Assembly: GCF_009765995.1 (NCBI RefSeq)
Contig: NZ_LMUI01000024.1
Coordinates: 1-64,000 of the forward strand
Origin: Methylocapsa sp. S129
Lineage (GTDB): Bacteria > Pseudomonadota > Alphaproteobacteria > Rhizobiales > Beijerinckiaceae
Length of the DNA: 64,000 bases
Direction of reading: 5' to 3'
Part shown: in pieces, positions 1 to 7,838 of the stretch
How the letters are laid out: each line of letters opens with the position of its first letter
Position numbering within the stretch: position 1 is the stretch's first letter
Notes under the pieces: generated by a model
What the model saw: only the letters and a program-made list of their open reading frames with translations
Databases searched by the model: none
Told to the model about the DNA's origin: nothing
Program-made: the position numbers and the translations under genes

Positions 1-59
1 GACAGGCACGCCCCAGACACCAGCCCGACATAGCCCGTCCCAACCATCGCAATGCGCAT
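1..59 (-). CDS. ugd: UDP-glucose 6-dehydrogenase, 5' end only
   Basis: Only the first 19 codons are in the window; the gene runs off the left edge. They read MRIAMVGTGYVGLVSGACL, the Rossmann-fold start (GxGYVGL) of the UDP-glucose/GDP-mannose dehydrogenase family, which oxidises UDP-glucose to UDP-glucuronate for capsule, exopolysaccharide or lipid A modification. An AAGG Shine-Dalgarno-like motif lies about 8 nt before the ATG. The N-terminal motif is very typical, but GDP-mannose dehydrogenase shares it, so the exact substrate is inferred. Confidence 0.8.
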   Translation of the reverse strand, partial: MRIAMVGTGYVGLVSGACL

Positions 60-268
60 CGATAAACCTTCGCTTCAAGGGATGCGGCTTCTATAGCGCA
101 AACGCCGGGTCCAGCAATGATTCCGACCGAAAGACGGGACCTCGACGCCGCATCCCAGGCTAGGGTCGGCCGATCCAGAATTTCCTTGTCTGACGTCAAG
201 AAGCGCGGCGGCGGCGCAACGCCGCTTTATACGCTACTGAAAAGGCTTGGTAATTTCTGGCGGTATGA

Positions 269-294
269 GACCCTAGACCCTAGACCCTAGACCC
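269..294. repeat. short tandem heptamer repeat (GACCCTA, about 3.7 copies)
   Basis: The heptamer GACCCTA is repeated head to tail nearly four times. The array runs into the stop codon of the neighbouring alpha/beta hydrolase gene, so the last codons and the TAG stop come from repeat sequence. It looks like slipped-strand expansion. Confidence 0.8.
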
Positions 295-1165
295 GCCGGC
301 CCGCGTCAAATTTCCCGAGGTGCGCGATCAGCAATGGCGCCACTTTCCCGGGCGCCTCCTCGGGCAGCCAGTGCGAATAGCCCTCCAGCACCTCAAACTG
401 ATAGGGCCCCGTCACATAGTCGCCCGTCGCCTTGGCGGCGGTGGCGCCGAGCGCGAGGTCGCCACTGCCCCAGATGAACAGCGTCGGCGTCGCGACAGGC
501 AAGCCCAGCAGCTTGTTGTCCATCGCGCGATACCAGTTGAGCGTGGCGGTCAGCGCGCCGGGCTCGCTGAGGCGCGCGACGTTTTCCTCAACCTCGGCGG
601 GCGGACATTTGCCGGCATAGATCGCGCGCAGCTTGCGAGCGCCCTCGCCCAGCAAAGCCCGTTCCGCGCGATGATCGGGCTCCCGGAAGATGCGAATGTA
701 ATCGGACATGCGCTGCTGCTCGGAATCGCTGCGCAGCGCCTCGCGAAACGCTTTCCCGTGCGGGGTCGACAGGACGGTGAGCGAGGCGAGCCGATCCGCG
801 TAATGGCCCGCATAGGCCCAGGCGAGCGCCCCGCCCCAGTCATGGCCGACCAGATGAAAGCGCGCGTCGCCGACGAGCGCCTGCGAAAAGCCTTCGACAT
901 CGGCAAGGAGGTGATCAACCGCGTAATCGGCGATCTCGCTTGGCCGCGCGCCGCGCGAATAGCCGCGCTGGTCGACCGCCACGACGCGAAACCCGGCCGC
1001 GGCGACTGGCGCCATGATGTCGCGCCAGCAATCGGCGAAGGACGGCCAGCCGTGCAGGAAAAGCACAAGCGGCGCTGTTGGGTTTCCGCAGGCGATCGCG
1101 TTGAAACGATAGCCGTTCACATCAAGCTGGCGACGCTCGAAATCAGGCGGCAGGGGAAGGATCAT
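287..1165 (-). CDS. alpha/beta hydrolase, epoxide hydrolase/haloalkane dehalogenase type
   Basis: A 292-residue alpha/beta-fold hydrolase. The oxyanion-hole HGWP motif is at residues 38-41. The nucleophile elbow is GHDWGG with Asp109 as nucleophile, which points to the epoxide hydrolase or dehalogenase branch rather than serine esterases. The C-terminal SHWLPEEAP supplies the catalytic His. The ATG at 1165 is chosen because a GAGGA Shine-Dalgarno lies 6-7 nt before it. The open frame continues upstream to a TTG, but that stretch lacks family similarity. The 3' end is made of the CCCTAGA repeat. Substrate unknown; a cytosolic detoxification role is inference. Confidence 0.85.
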   Translation of the reverse strand: MILPLPPDFERRQLDVNGYRFNAIACGNPTAPLVLFLHGWPSFADCWRDIMAPVAAAGFRVVAVDQRGYSRGARPSEIADYAVDHLLADVEGFSQALVGDARFHLVGHDWGGALAWAYAGHYADRLASLTVLSTPHGKAFREALRSDSEQQRMSDYIRIFREPDHRAERALLGEGARKLRAIYAGKCPPAEVEENVARLSEPGALTATLNWYRAMDNKLLGLPVATPTLFIWGSGDLALGATAAKATGDYVTGPYQFEVLEGYSHWLPEEAPGKVAPLLIAHLGKFDAGRRV

Positions 1166-1283
1166 AGGCCATCCTCGCAAAAGAGATCGCCGCGCGAGAC
1201 TGAGGCAATCGGTCGCTTTACACAACAGCCAGCGATCCCTAGCGTGAGCAAGCACGAGAATACCGATGAACAAGGGGCTTTAG

Positions 1284-2174
1284 ATGCGCTGTATTAAAAT
1301 GTTCGCCGCGGCTTTGCTTTTGCTCCCGATGCTTGAAGCGGCCCATGCTGCGCCCAGTCAAAAAGTCATCTCTTTCCAGGTCGACGGACAGAAGGTCGTC
1401 GGCACTCTGGAGACGCCGGAAGGGGTGAGCGCGCCGCCGGTGGTTTTGCTACTGCACGGCTTCAAGGGCAGCCGCAATGAAATGCAAATTCCTTCGCTGA
1501 AGGAAGGCATTTACTCGCGCGCCGCCGACGCATGGGCGGCCAAGGGCATCGCGAGCTTGCGCATCGACTTTCGCGGCGGCGGCGACAGCGACGGGTCTTT
1601 CGAAGACACCACGATCTCCGGGCAAATCAAGGATGCTCTCGCCGCGGTCGATTTCCTGCAGACGGAGAAGTCTGTCGATCCGACGAAGCTCGCTTTGGTC
1701 GGCTGGAGTCAGGGCGGCGCGGTGGCCGCGACCGTCGCGGGAAGAACGACCCATCCGATCAAGGCGGTCGCGCTATGGAACCCGCTATCGGCGCCCGCGG
1801 CGACGATCGAAACCTTCCTCGGCGTCGATAGGGTGCAGGCGGGGCTCGCCAGCGGCGGCAAACCGATCACGGTGAAACTGCCCTGGGGCGCCGAAGTCGC
1901 GTTGAAGACAGCCTATTTCGAGGACATATTCACGATCGACCCTGTCGCCGAACTCGCCAAATATCCCGGGCCCGTCTTCGTGGCGGTCGGAACCAAGGAC
2001 ACGATCGTCTATCCGCAACCCCAATCGGGTCAATTGCTGCTGACCTATCACAAGGGTCCCGGTGAATTGTGGGTCCGCCCGATGGACCACGGTTTCAACG
2101 TGTTCGACGAAACCAAGACGGTCGATGAGCTGATCGCCGCGACGGGCGCGTTTGTAGCCAAGAACGTCAATTAG
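1284..2174 (+). CDS. secreted alpha/beta hydrolase, dienelactone-hydrolase-like
   Basis: A 296-residue protein with a signal peptide (residues 1-22, ending in AHA) followed by an alpha/beta hydrolase domain. Visible motifs are the oxyanion HGFKGS near residue 59, the nucleophile elbow GWSQGG with Ser142, an acid in VGTKDTIVYP and the catalytic His in MDHGFN. It resembles the periplasmic dienelactone-hydrolase/acyl-peptidase-like esterases. It is divergent from the neighbouring epoxide-hydrolase-like gene, and the two starts share a short promoter region. An AAGGGG motif precedes the ATG; an internal ATG at 1299 is a possible alternative. The substrate cannot be read from sequence. Confidence 0.85.
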   Translation: MRCIKMFAAALLLLPMLEAAHAAPSQKVISFQVDGQKVVGTLETPEGVSAPPVVLLLHGFKGSRNEMQIPSLKEGIYSRAADAWAAKGIASLRIDFRGGGDSDGSFEDTTISGQIKDALAAVDFLQTEKSVDPTKLALVGWSQGGAVAATVAGRTTHPIKAVALWNPLSAPAATIETFLGVDRVQAGLASGGKPITVKLPWGAEVALKTAYFEDIFTIDPVAELAKYPGPVFVAVGTKDTIVYPQPQSGQLLLTYHKGPGELWVRPMDHGFNVFDETKTVDELIAATGAFVAKNVN

Positions 2175-2189
2175 ACACAACGCAAAATT

Positions 2190-2213
2190 CGCCGCCGCAT
2201 CCTTACGGCGGCG
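2190..2213. terminator. GC-rich hairpin, probable terminator
   Basis: A perfect 8-bp stem (CGCCGCCG/CGGCGGCG) with an 8-nt loop lies between two convergent genes. On the minus strand it is followed by an AATTTTG run, so it probably ends the DUF2283 transcript. It may also act on the plus-strand hydrolase transcript. Confidence 0.55.
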
Positions 2214-2388
2214 AGGCGTCGATATTGACGCCGGCGACGCGCCGGCCGGCAAACGTCAGCGGTCAAGAGCCCGCTGCTTGCCTGGGCTACAAGCCCCGTC
2301 TGGAGCGACTGCGCATCGTCGGCGCGGCGGCCGCCTCAGCTCATCGGCCACTTACCGGCGGCGAGTCTTCAGCGCCGCGAGAACACGC

Positions 2389-2610
2389 CTACTCGGCCGC
2401 GTCGACGTTTTCCGTGTTTGGCCGCCGCGCGTTCTTCCAGTCGCCAGGCGCTAGAACCCTACTCGCGGACAGAATTTCGATGCCAATGATCCGACCTTCG
2501 GAATCCATATCGTAAATGAACGGACCCGCCTCCGCTGTGCGATCAAACCTCCCGCCGCCGACGGTGATGTACACGGCGTCGGCCTCGGGATCATGCGTGA
2601 CATCCGTCAT
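2389..2610 (-). CDS. DUF2283 domain protein
   Basis: A 73-residue protein matching the DUF2283 pattern: an N-terminal D-P-EADAVYI strand, a GPFIYDMDSEGRIIGIEIL core and a short C-terminal tail. DUF2283 proteins are small, mostly beta, and often encoded near toxin-antitoxin genes; their function is not established. The ATG at 2610 is preferred because GAGG lies 8 nt upstream. A GTG 39 nt further upstream is also open but has no ribosome-binding site. It stands alone between the hydrolase gene and lepA. Confidence 0.75.
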   Translation of the reverse strand: MTDVTHDPEADAVYITVGGGRFDRTAEAGPFIYDMDSEGRIIGIEILSASRVLAPGDWKNARRPNTENVDAAE

Positions 2611-2681
2611 GGTTCGCGCCTCAAGATTATGGCCTTCGGCATCGCTCACCCCCTACCGCCTTGGTAGACGGGCAGTCTCCC

Positions 2682-4487
2682 TCAGTCATCCATCTTCAGC
2701 GCCGCGATAAACGCCTCTTGCGGAATGTCGACCTTGCCGAACTGGCGCATCTTCTTCTTGCCGGCCTTCTGCTTGTCGAGCAGCTTGCGCTTGCGGGTGG
2801 CGTCGCCGCCGTAGCATTTGGCGGTGACGTCTTTGCGCAGGGCGCGGATCGTCTCGCGCGCGATGATCTTGCCGCCGATCGCCGCCTGGATCGGAATCTG
2901 GAACATATGCTGCGGGATCAGCTCGCGCAGCTTCTCGACCATCGCGCGACCGCGCGATTCGGCACGGTCGCGATGCACCAGCATCGACAGCGCATCGACC
3001 GGTTCGGCATTGACGAGGATCGACATTTTGACAAGATCGCCAGCGCGATAATCGGTCAGCGTGTAGTCGAATGAGGCGTAGCCCTTGGAGATCGATTTCA
3101 GCCGGTCGTAGAAATCGAACACCACTTCGTTGAGCGGCAGATCATAGACGACCATCGCGCGCTTGCCGACATAGTTGAGATCGATCTGCGCGCCGCGCCG
3201 GTCCTGGCAGAGTTTGAGCACCGCGCCGAGATAATCGTCGGGCGTCAGGATCGTCGCCTTGATCCAGGGCTCGCGAATCTCCTCGATCTTGACGACATCG
3301 GGCATGTCGGCCGGATTATGCAATTCGATCGTCGTCTTGTCGGTCAGGCCGATCTGATAGATCACCGACGGGGCGGTGGCGATCAGATCCAGATTGAACT
3401 CGCGCTCCAGCCGCTCCTGGATGATTTCGAGGTGCAGCAGGCCGAGAAAGCCGCAGCGGAAGCCGAAGCCGAGCGCCGCCGAAGTCTCCATCTCATAAGA
3501 AAAGCTCGCATCATTCAGCCTGAGGCGGCCCATCGCGGCGCGCAAATCCTCAAAATCGGCGGCGTCGACCGGAAACAGGCCGCAGAACACCACCGGCTGC
3601 GCCGGCTTGAAGCCGGGCAGCGCTTCGGCCGTCGGACGCTTGTCGTCGGTGATCGTGTCGCCGACGCGGGTGTCGGCGACCTGCTTGATCTGCGCGGTGA
3701 TATAGCCGATCTCGCCCGGACCGAGCTCAGCCGCGTCGGTCATTTTGGGGCGGAATATGCCGATGCGGTCAACTTCGTAATGCGCGTCGGCCCCCATCAT
3801 GCGGATGCGGGTGCCCTTGCGAAGGACGCCGTCGATCACCCGCACGAGCACGACGACGCCGAGATAGGCGTCGTACCAGCTATCGACCAGCAGCGCCTTC
3901 AGCGGCGCCGTCTCATCGCCCTTGGGCGGCGGCAGGCGCTTGACGATGGCTTCAAGAACGAGATCGATGTTGAGGCCGGTCTTGGCCGAAATCGGCACCG
4001 CCTCGGAGGCGTCGAGGCCGATCACATCCTCGATCTGCTGCTTGATGCGCTCGGGCTCGGCGGCGGGCAGGTCGATCTTGTTCAGCACCGGCACGATCTC
4101 ATGGCCGGCGTCCAGCGCATGATAGACATTGGCGAGCGTCTGCGCCTCCACCCCCTGGCTGGCGTCGACGACCAAAAGCGACCCCTCGCAGGCGGCCAGC
4201 GAGCGCGAGACTTCATAGGCGAAGTCGACGTGGCCGGGCGTGTCCATCAGGTTGAGGACATAGGCGCGCCCGTCCTTGGCGACATAATCGAGCCGCACCG
4301 TCTGCGCCTTGATGGTGATGCCGCGCTCGCGCTCGATATCCATGGAATCGAGGATCTGCTCGCTCATGTCGCGCGCCGCTACCGTCCCCGTCTCCTGGAT
4401 CAGCCGGTCGGCGAGCGTCGACTTGCCATGGTCGATATGGGCGACGATGGAGAAATTGCGGATGTTGTCGATCGTGTGGGTGGTCAT
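2682..4487 (-). CDS. lepA: elongation factor 4 (LepA), ribosome back-translocating GTPase
   Basis: A 601-residue translational GTPase, the usual LepA length. The P-loop AHIDHGKST is at residues 16-23, followed by the [12 protein letters not shown] switch I region, DTPGHVDF switch II and NKIDLP. The C-terminal LepA-specific domain ends with [24 protein letters not shown]. LepA binds the ribosome and affects initiation, translocation and quality control under stress. The ATG at 4487 gives the standard N-terminus ([20 protein letters not shown]); the open frame further upstream has no family similarity. Transcribed divergently from the RelE-like toxin gene. Confidence 0.98.
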   Translation of the reverse strand: MTTHTIDNIRNFSIVAHIDHGKSTLADRLIQETGTVAARDMSEQILDSMDIERERGITIKAQTVRLDYVAKDGRAYVLNLMDTPGHVDFAYEVSRSLAACEGSLLVVDASQGVEAQTLANVYHALDAGHEIVPVLNKIDLPAAEPERIKQQIEDVIGLDASEAVPISAKTGLNIDLVLEAIVKRLPPPKGDETAPLKALLVDSWYDAYLGVVVLVRVIDGVLRKGTRIRMMGADAHYEVDRIGIFRPKMTDAAELGPGEIGYITAQIKQVADTRVGDTITDDKRPTAEALPGFKPAQPVVFCGLFPVDAADFEDLRAAMGRLRLNDASFSYEMETSAALGFGFRCGFLGLLHLEIIQERLEREFNLDLIATAPSVIYQIGLTDKTTIELHNPADMPDVVKIEEIREPWIKATILTPDDYLGAVLKLCQDRRGAQIDLNYVGKRAMVVYDLPLNEVVFDFYDRLKSISKGYASFDYTLTDYRAGDLVKMSILVNAEPVDALSMLVHRDRAESRGRAMVEKLRELIPQHMFQIPIQAAIGGKIIARETIRALRKDVTAKCYGGDATRKRKLLDKQKAGKKKMRQFGKVDIPQEAFIAALKMDD

Positions 4488-4644
4488 GTCGGTTGATTTG
4501 GCCTTTGCGCAATGGCCGTGAATGAAGCTGGCGCGGGCATAGCAGCGCGGGGCGGGGAAGGGAACCTCAATTGGCGATGAGGCCGGCAGGCACCTTGCGC
4601 GCACCGCAGGCGCGGCGCGCAAGGCGAGATTCCGCTTGTAAACG

Positions 4645-4661
4645 ATTAGCATTATGCTAAT
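4645..4661. promoter_or_regulatory. palindromic operator of the RelE/Xre toxin-antitoxin operon
   Basis: A perfect 17-nt palindrome, ATTAGCATTATGCTAAT, ends 5 nt before the toxin start codon in a locally AT-rich stretch. Type II antitoxins usually repress their own operon through such sites. There is no Shine-Dalgarno motif between the palindrome and the ATG, so the mRNA may be leaderless or nearly so. Confidence 0.65.
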
Positions 4662-4666
4662 TATCT

Positions 4667-4921
4667 ATGGTGAAGAATGTAGCTTATAGCAATTCTGCGA
4701 TCAAATCCTTGCGGCGCCTTCCTGCCAATACGGCGCAGAAAATCATCCGCAAGATCGAGCAATATGCCACGGATCCCGCGTCGCAAGCGAACAATGTCAT
4801 TAGGATGCAGGGCAGTGCGAGCTATCGCCTGAGAGTTGGCGATTGGCGCATCATCTTCGATGAAGACGATGGGGCGATCGCTATTTTGGAAATTGGCCCG
4901 CGCGGCGGAATTTATAAATGA
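4667..4921 (+). CDS. RelE/ParE-family toxin
   Basis: An 84-residue basic protein with the RelE/ParE fold signature: an N-terminal AYSNSAIKSLRRLP helix, a central RMQGSASYRLRVGDWRIIF strand pair and a C-terminal EIGPRGGIYK strand. RelE toxins cleave mRNA in the ribosomal A site, whereas ParE toxins poison gyrase; RLRVGDWRIIF is typical of the RelE branch. The toxin gene comes first and its stop (TGA) overlaps the downstream reading frame, as in HigBA-like or RelE-Xre modules. The ATG is 5 nt after the palindrome and lacks a clear Shine-Dalgarno. Confidence 0.88.
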   Translation: MVKNVAYSNSAIKSLRRLPANTAQKIIRKIEQYATDPASQANNVIRMQGSASYRLRVGDWRIIFDEDDGAIAILEIGPRGGIYK

Positions 4922-4929
4922 GGTCCGAG

Positions 4930-5304
4930 ATGAGCAAGGTGGATATTATCACATCGCCCAGCGGGGATAAATTGGCCGTGGTGCCCATGGCCGAATATGA
5001 GCGTCTTGTGGCCGCCGCCGAGGATGCCGAGGATGTTCGTTTGGCCGATCGCGTCAGACAGCGCCTGGCGTCGGGGGAAGAGGAATTGATCCCATCCGCC
5101 TTCGCCAAGCGCCTGGTCGCTGGCGAAAGCCCCGTCCGCGTCTGGCGCGAATATCGTGGCGTTTCCGGCAAGGATTTGGCGGCGAAAGCCGGCGTCAGCG
5201 CGCCATTTTTGAGCCAAATCGAAACCGGCGCCCGCGAGGGGAGCGTCGGCTTGATCAAGAAGATCGCCGAGGCTCTCGGTGTGACGATCGACGACCTGGT
5301 CTAG
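4930..5304 (+). CDS. Xre-family antitoxin (helix-turn-helix)
   Basis: A 124-residue antitoxin. The N-terminal part (MSKVDIITSPSGDKLAVVPMAEYERL) resembles Phd/RelB-like antitoxin arms, with a charged helical linker. The C-terminal half is a classic Xre helix-turn-helix (REYRGVSGKDLAAKAGVSAP then FLSQIETGAREGS). It should neutralise the RelE-like toxin and repress the operon through the upstream palindrome. The ATG at 4930 has GAGG 6 nt upstream; an ATG at 4918 that overlaps the toxin stop (ATGA) is an alternative. The order toxin then HTH antitoxin is typical of this subclass. Confidence 0.88.
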   Translation: MSKVDIITSPSGDKLAVVPMAEYERLVAAAEDAEDVRLADRVRQRLASGEEELIPSAFAKRLVAGESPVRVWREYRGVSGKDLAAKAGVSAPFLSQIETGAREGSVGLIKKIAEALGVTIDDLV

Positions 5305-5592
5305 CGGCGCCGTCGACCATGCCGCGCGGCCGTTGCGCCCATTGGCGCGGAGAATGGCGGCGGTTGTTCTCGCTGAGAAACCCAAAGCCTTCAGAGCGAA
5401 GCAAGTCTTGAAATAACGCAATGCGCATCATGTCCCTATGACGCCTGTCGAGGCGCCGGATGAATGAAGGGACGTGCGTCCTAGCTTGCCAAGACTGGAT
5501 ATTCCGGGCACATTTTTGTATGGGAGCGACCGCCGTAGCCGGAAGCCGCTCCAAAAGCCGTTCCAAGACAATAATCGCCGGGGGACGCCGTC

Positions 5593-6075
5593 ATGAGATT
5601 TCGAGGCATTGTCCTGACCGCCGCCGCCAGCGCTTGGCTTTCGGGCTGCGCCGGGGGCCTGACGGAGAGTTTCACGCCGGCCGCGGCCCCGCCGCCAGCC
5701 GCCTCGCCCGCGGCCTATCCTGTCGCCCGCCTCGTCGGCAGTTGGGGCGTCGCCTCCTATCGCGAGGAAAAGGACCGGGCGCGCACCGAGGCGCAAGCCC
5801 GCGCCCAATGCAAGCTTCCCTATGTGATCGCCAAAGGACCGACGGACGGCGTGATGATGCATGTCGCCGACGACACGACCATTCACGAACTTACGCTCAA
5901 GGGCGGCCCCGGCGGCAAAACCTATCTGGGCTTTGCCGGGCCGCCTGGCGACGATCAGGATCGCGAAATCCTCGCCCTCAACGAAAAAATGTTCGTGGCG
6001 CGTTACGTCAATCCCGAGACGAATTCGCGCTACGGCACCTTCATCTATGTCCGTTGCAATGCGGCGCGCGGTTGA
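5593..6075 (+). CDS. conserved hypothetical lipoprotein
   Basis: A 160-residue protein with a lipoprotein signal peptide and lipobox LSGC (Cys19), followed by a Pro/Ala-rich linker (residues about 28-42). The C-terminal domain has a WGVASY strand, an Arg/Ala-rich helix and FIYVRC. I do not recognise a named family. It is the first gene of a compact unit with the L,D-transpeptidase (25-nt gap) and an AapJ-like binding protein (11-nt gap), which suggests an envelope role. GGGGGA lies about 8 nt before the ATG. Confidence 0.75.
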   Translation: MRFRGIVLTAAASAWLSGCAGGLTESFTPAAAPPPAASPAAYPVARLVGSWGVASYREEKDRARTEAQARAQCKLPYVIAKGPTDGVMMHVADDTTIHELTLKGGPGGKTYLGFAGPPGDDQDREILALNEKMFVARYVNPETNSRYGTFIYVRCNAARG

Positions 6076-6100
6076 GCGCCCCGGCCATCGAGGAGCGCCT

Positions 6101-6745
6101 ATGCTCGCGAGTTTCACACGCTTTCTCCCGCAATCGCGCCCGGCGCTGATCGCCCTCGCCGCCATCCTCTGGTGCGCGGGAAGCGCGCCGGCCGGCGCCC
6201 AGGCCGCCCCGGAATCGGCGATGCGCGAAACCCTCGCCATCGGCGAAGAACCGGGGCGCGTGTCAACCGACGAGGTCGTCATCGATGACGGCCCCTATAA
6301 GCGCCAACTCGTTTTCTTCCGCACCAATGAGGCGCCCGGCACATTCATCATCCAGACGTCCGAGCACTTTCTCTATGTCGTGCTCGGCAATAATCGCGCG
6401 CTGCGCTACGGCATCGGCGTCGGCCGCCAGGGCTTCCAGTGGTCGGGCCTCGTGAAAATCGTGAAAATGGCGGAATGGCCCGATTGGACTCCGCCGCCCG
6501 AGATGATCCAGCGCCAGCCCTATCTGCCCCGCTTCATGGCTGGCGGACCCGGCAATCCGCTCGGCGCGCGCGCAATGTATCTGGGCGGGACGGTCTATCG
6601 CATTCACGGCACCAACCAGCCCGAAACGATCGGCGAAAACATTTCGTCCGGTTGCTTCCGCCTCGCCAACGGCGATGTCGTGGATCTCTATTCGCATGCC
6701 AGCGTTGGGACCAAAGTCATTATCCGCCAGGCCCCCACCCTTTAG
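6101..6745 (+). CDS. L,D-transpeptidase (YkuD family)
   Basis: A 214-residue periplasmic enzyme with a signal peptide (residues 1-34). The catalytic motif is complete: HGTNQPETIGENISSGCFRL with His169 and Cys185. This family makes 3-3 peptidoglycan cross-links or attaches proteins to the wall. The ATG at 6101 has GAGGAG just upstream; the open frame further upstream overlaps the lipoprotein gene and is not used. Cotranscription with the lipoprotein gene is likely from spacing. Which transpeptidase reaction it performs cannot be told from sequence. Confidence 0.92.
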   Translation: MLASFTRFLPQSRPALIALAAILWCAGSAPAGAQAAPESAMRETLAIGEEPGRVSTDEVVIDDGPYKRQLVFFRTNEAPGTFIIQTSEHFLYVVLGNNRALRYGIGVGRQGFQWSGLVKIVKMAEWPDWTPPPEMIQRQPYLPRFMAGGPGNPLGARAMYLGGTVYRIHGTNQPETIGENISSGCFRLANGDVVDLYSHASVGTKVIIRQAPTL

Positions 6746-6756
6746 GAGCGCCCTCG

Positions 6757-7782
6757 ATGCCCCGACTCGCGAAGCGCCTAACCCTCCATCTTGGCGCCGC
6801 GCTGCTAGCGCTTTTGGCGACCGCCGCCGCCGCTTCGACGCTGGACGTGGTCAAGCAGCGAGGCTCGCTCCTATGCGGCGTCGGGCAAGGTCTGCCGGGA
6901 TTCTCGGATCGCGACGCGGCGGGAAAATGGAGCGGGTTCGATGTCGATTTCTGCCGCGCCGTCGCCGCCGCGATCTTCGACGACCCGAACAAGGTGACCT
7001 ATATCCCGCTGAACGCCGCGGAGCGTTTCGACGCGCTTCATGCGGGCAAGATCGACCTGCTCTCGCGCAACTCCTCCTGGACGTTCGATCGCGAAGCCTC
7101 GCTTGGCCTGCTGTTCGCGGCGGTCACCTATCATGACGGCCAGGGCTTCATGGCGCTGCGCAAGCCCGAAATCACATCGGCGCTGGAACTGGATAAGGCT
7201 TCGATCTGCGTGCAGAAGGGAACCACCAGCGAACTCAATCTGGCCGATTATTTCCGCGCCAATTCGATGACCTACACCCTGCACGCCTACGACACGATCG
7301 CCGAAGTGATCAAGGCGCTGGAAGGCGGCGCGTGCGACGTATTCTCGACCGATCAGTCGGGGCTCTACGCCGAGCGGGGCAATCTTTCCCAACCCAACGC
7401 CGCCATCATCCTTCCCGACATCATTTCCAAGGAGCCTCTGGGCCCCGTCGTCCGCGCCGACGACGTCGCCTGGTTCAATATTGTGAAATGGGTCGCCTTC
7501 GCGCTCATCAACGCCGAGGAGCTCGGGATCAAGTCCAGCAATATCGACGAGGCGCTCGCTTCGACCAAGCCCGACGCGCGCCGCTTCACCGGCGCCGAAG
7601 GCGCCTTTGGCGCCAAGCTCGGCCTCGACAATGCCTGGGCGATCCGAGCGGTCAAAGAGGTCGGCAATTATTCCGAGATTTTCGAGCGCAATATCGGTTC
7701 GGGTTCGAAACTGGCCATTCCGCGCGGGCTGAATCAATTGTGGTCGGCGGGCGGAATACTTTATGCGCCGCCGTTGCGGTGA
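6757..7782 (+). CDS. amino-acid ABC transporter substrate-binding protein, AapJ-like
   Basis: A 341-residue periplasmic binding protein (solute-binding family 3), the same length as rhizobial AapJ. A signal peptide (residues 1-26) is followed by LDVVKQRGSLLCGVGQGLPG, the typical start of the mature protein, and by GFDVDFCRAVAAAIF and STDQSGLYAERG. AapJ binds L-amino acids for the AapQMP permease/ATPase, but no permease or ATPase gene follows. The downstream gene is convergent, so this is an orphan binding protein. It sits 11 nt after the L,D-transpeptidase gene with a good AGGAG site. Confidence 0.9.
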   Translation: MPRLAKRLTLHLGAALLALLATAAAASTLDVVKQRGSLLCGVGQGLPGFSDRDAAGKWSGFDVDFCRAVAAAIFDDPNKVTYIPLNAAERFDALHAGKIDLLSRNSSWTFDREASLGLLFAAVTYHDGQGFMALRKPEITSALELDKASICVQKGTTSELNLADYFRANSMTYTLHAYDTIAEVIKALEGGACDVFSTDQSGLYAERGNLSQPNAAIILPDIISKEPLGPVVRADDVAWFNIVKWVAFALINAEELGIKSSNIDEALASTKPDARRFTGAEGAFGAKLGLDNAWAIRAVKEVGNYSEIFERNIGSGSKLAIPRGLNQLWSAGGILYAPPLR

Positions 7783-7838
7783 GGGCGACGCGGACATGCG
7801 CTATCGCCACAACGTGCATGACTGGCGGAGTGGATTGC

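Noticed and set aside
3318-4496. Long plus-strand open frame antisense to lepA
   Set aside because: Shadow frame; lepA on the other strand is certain.
5305-5592. Small frames in the 288-nt gap after the Xre antitoxin
   Set aside because: No ribosome-binding site or family; overlapping frames on both strands are typical of GC-rich noise.
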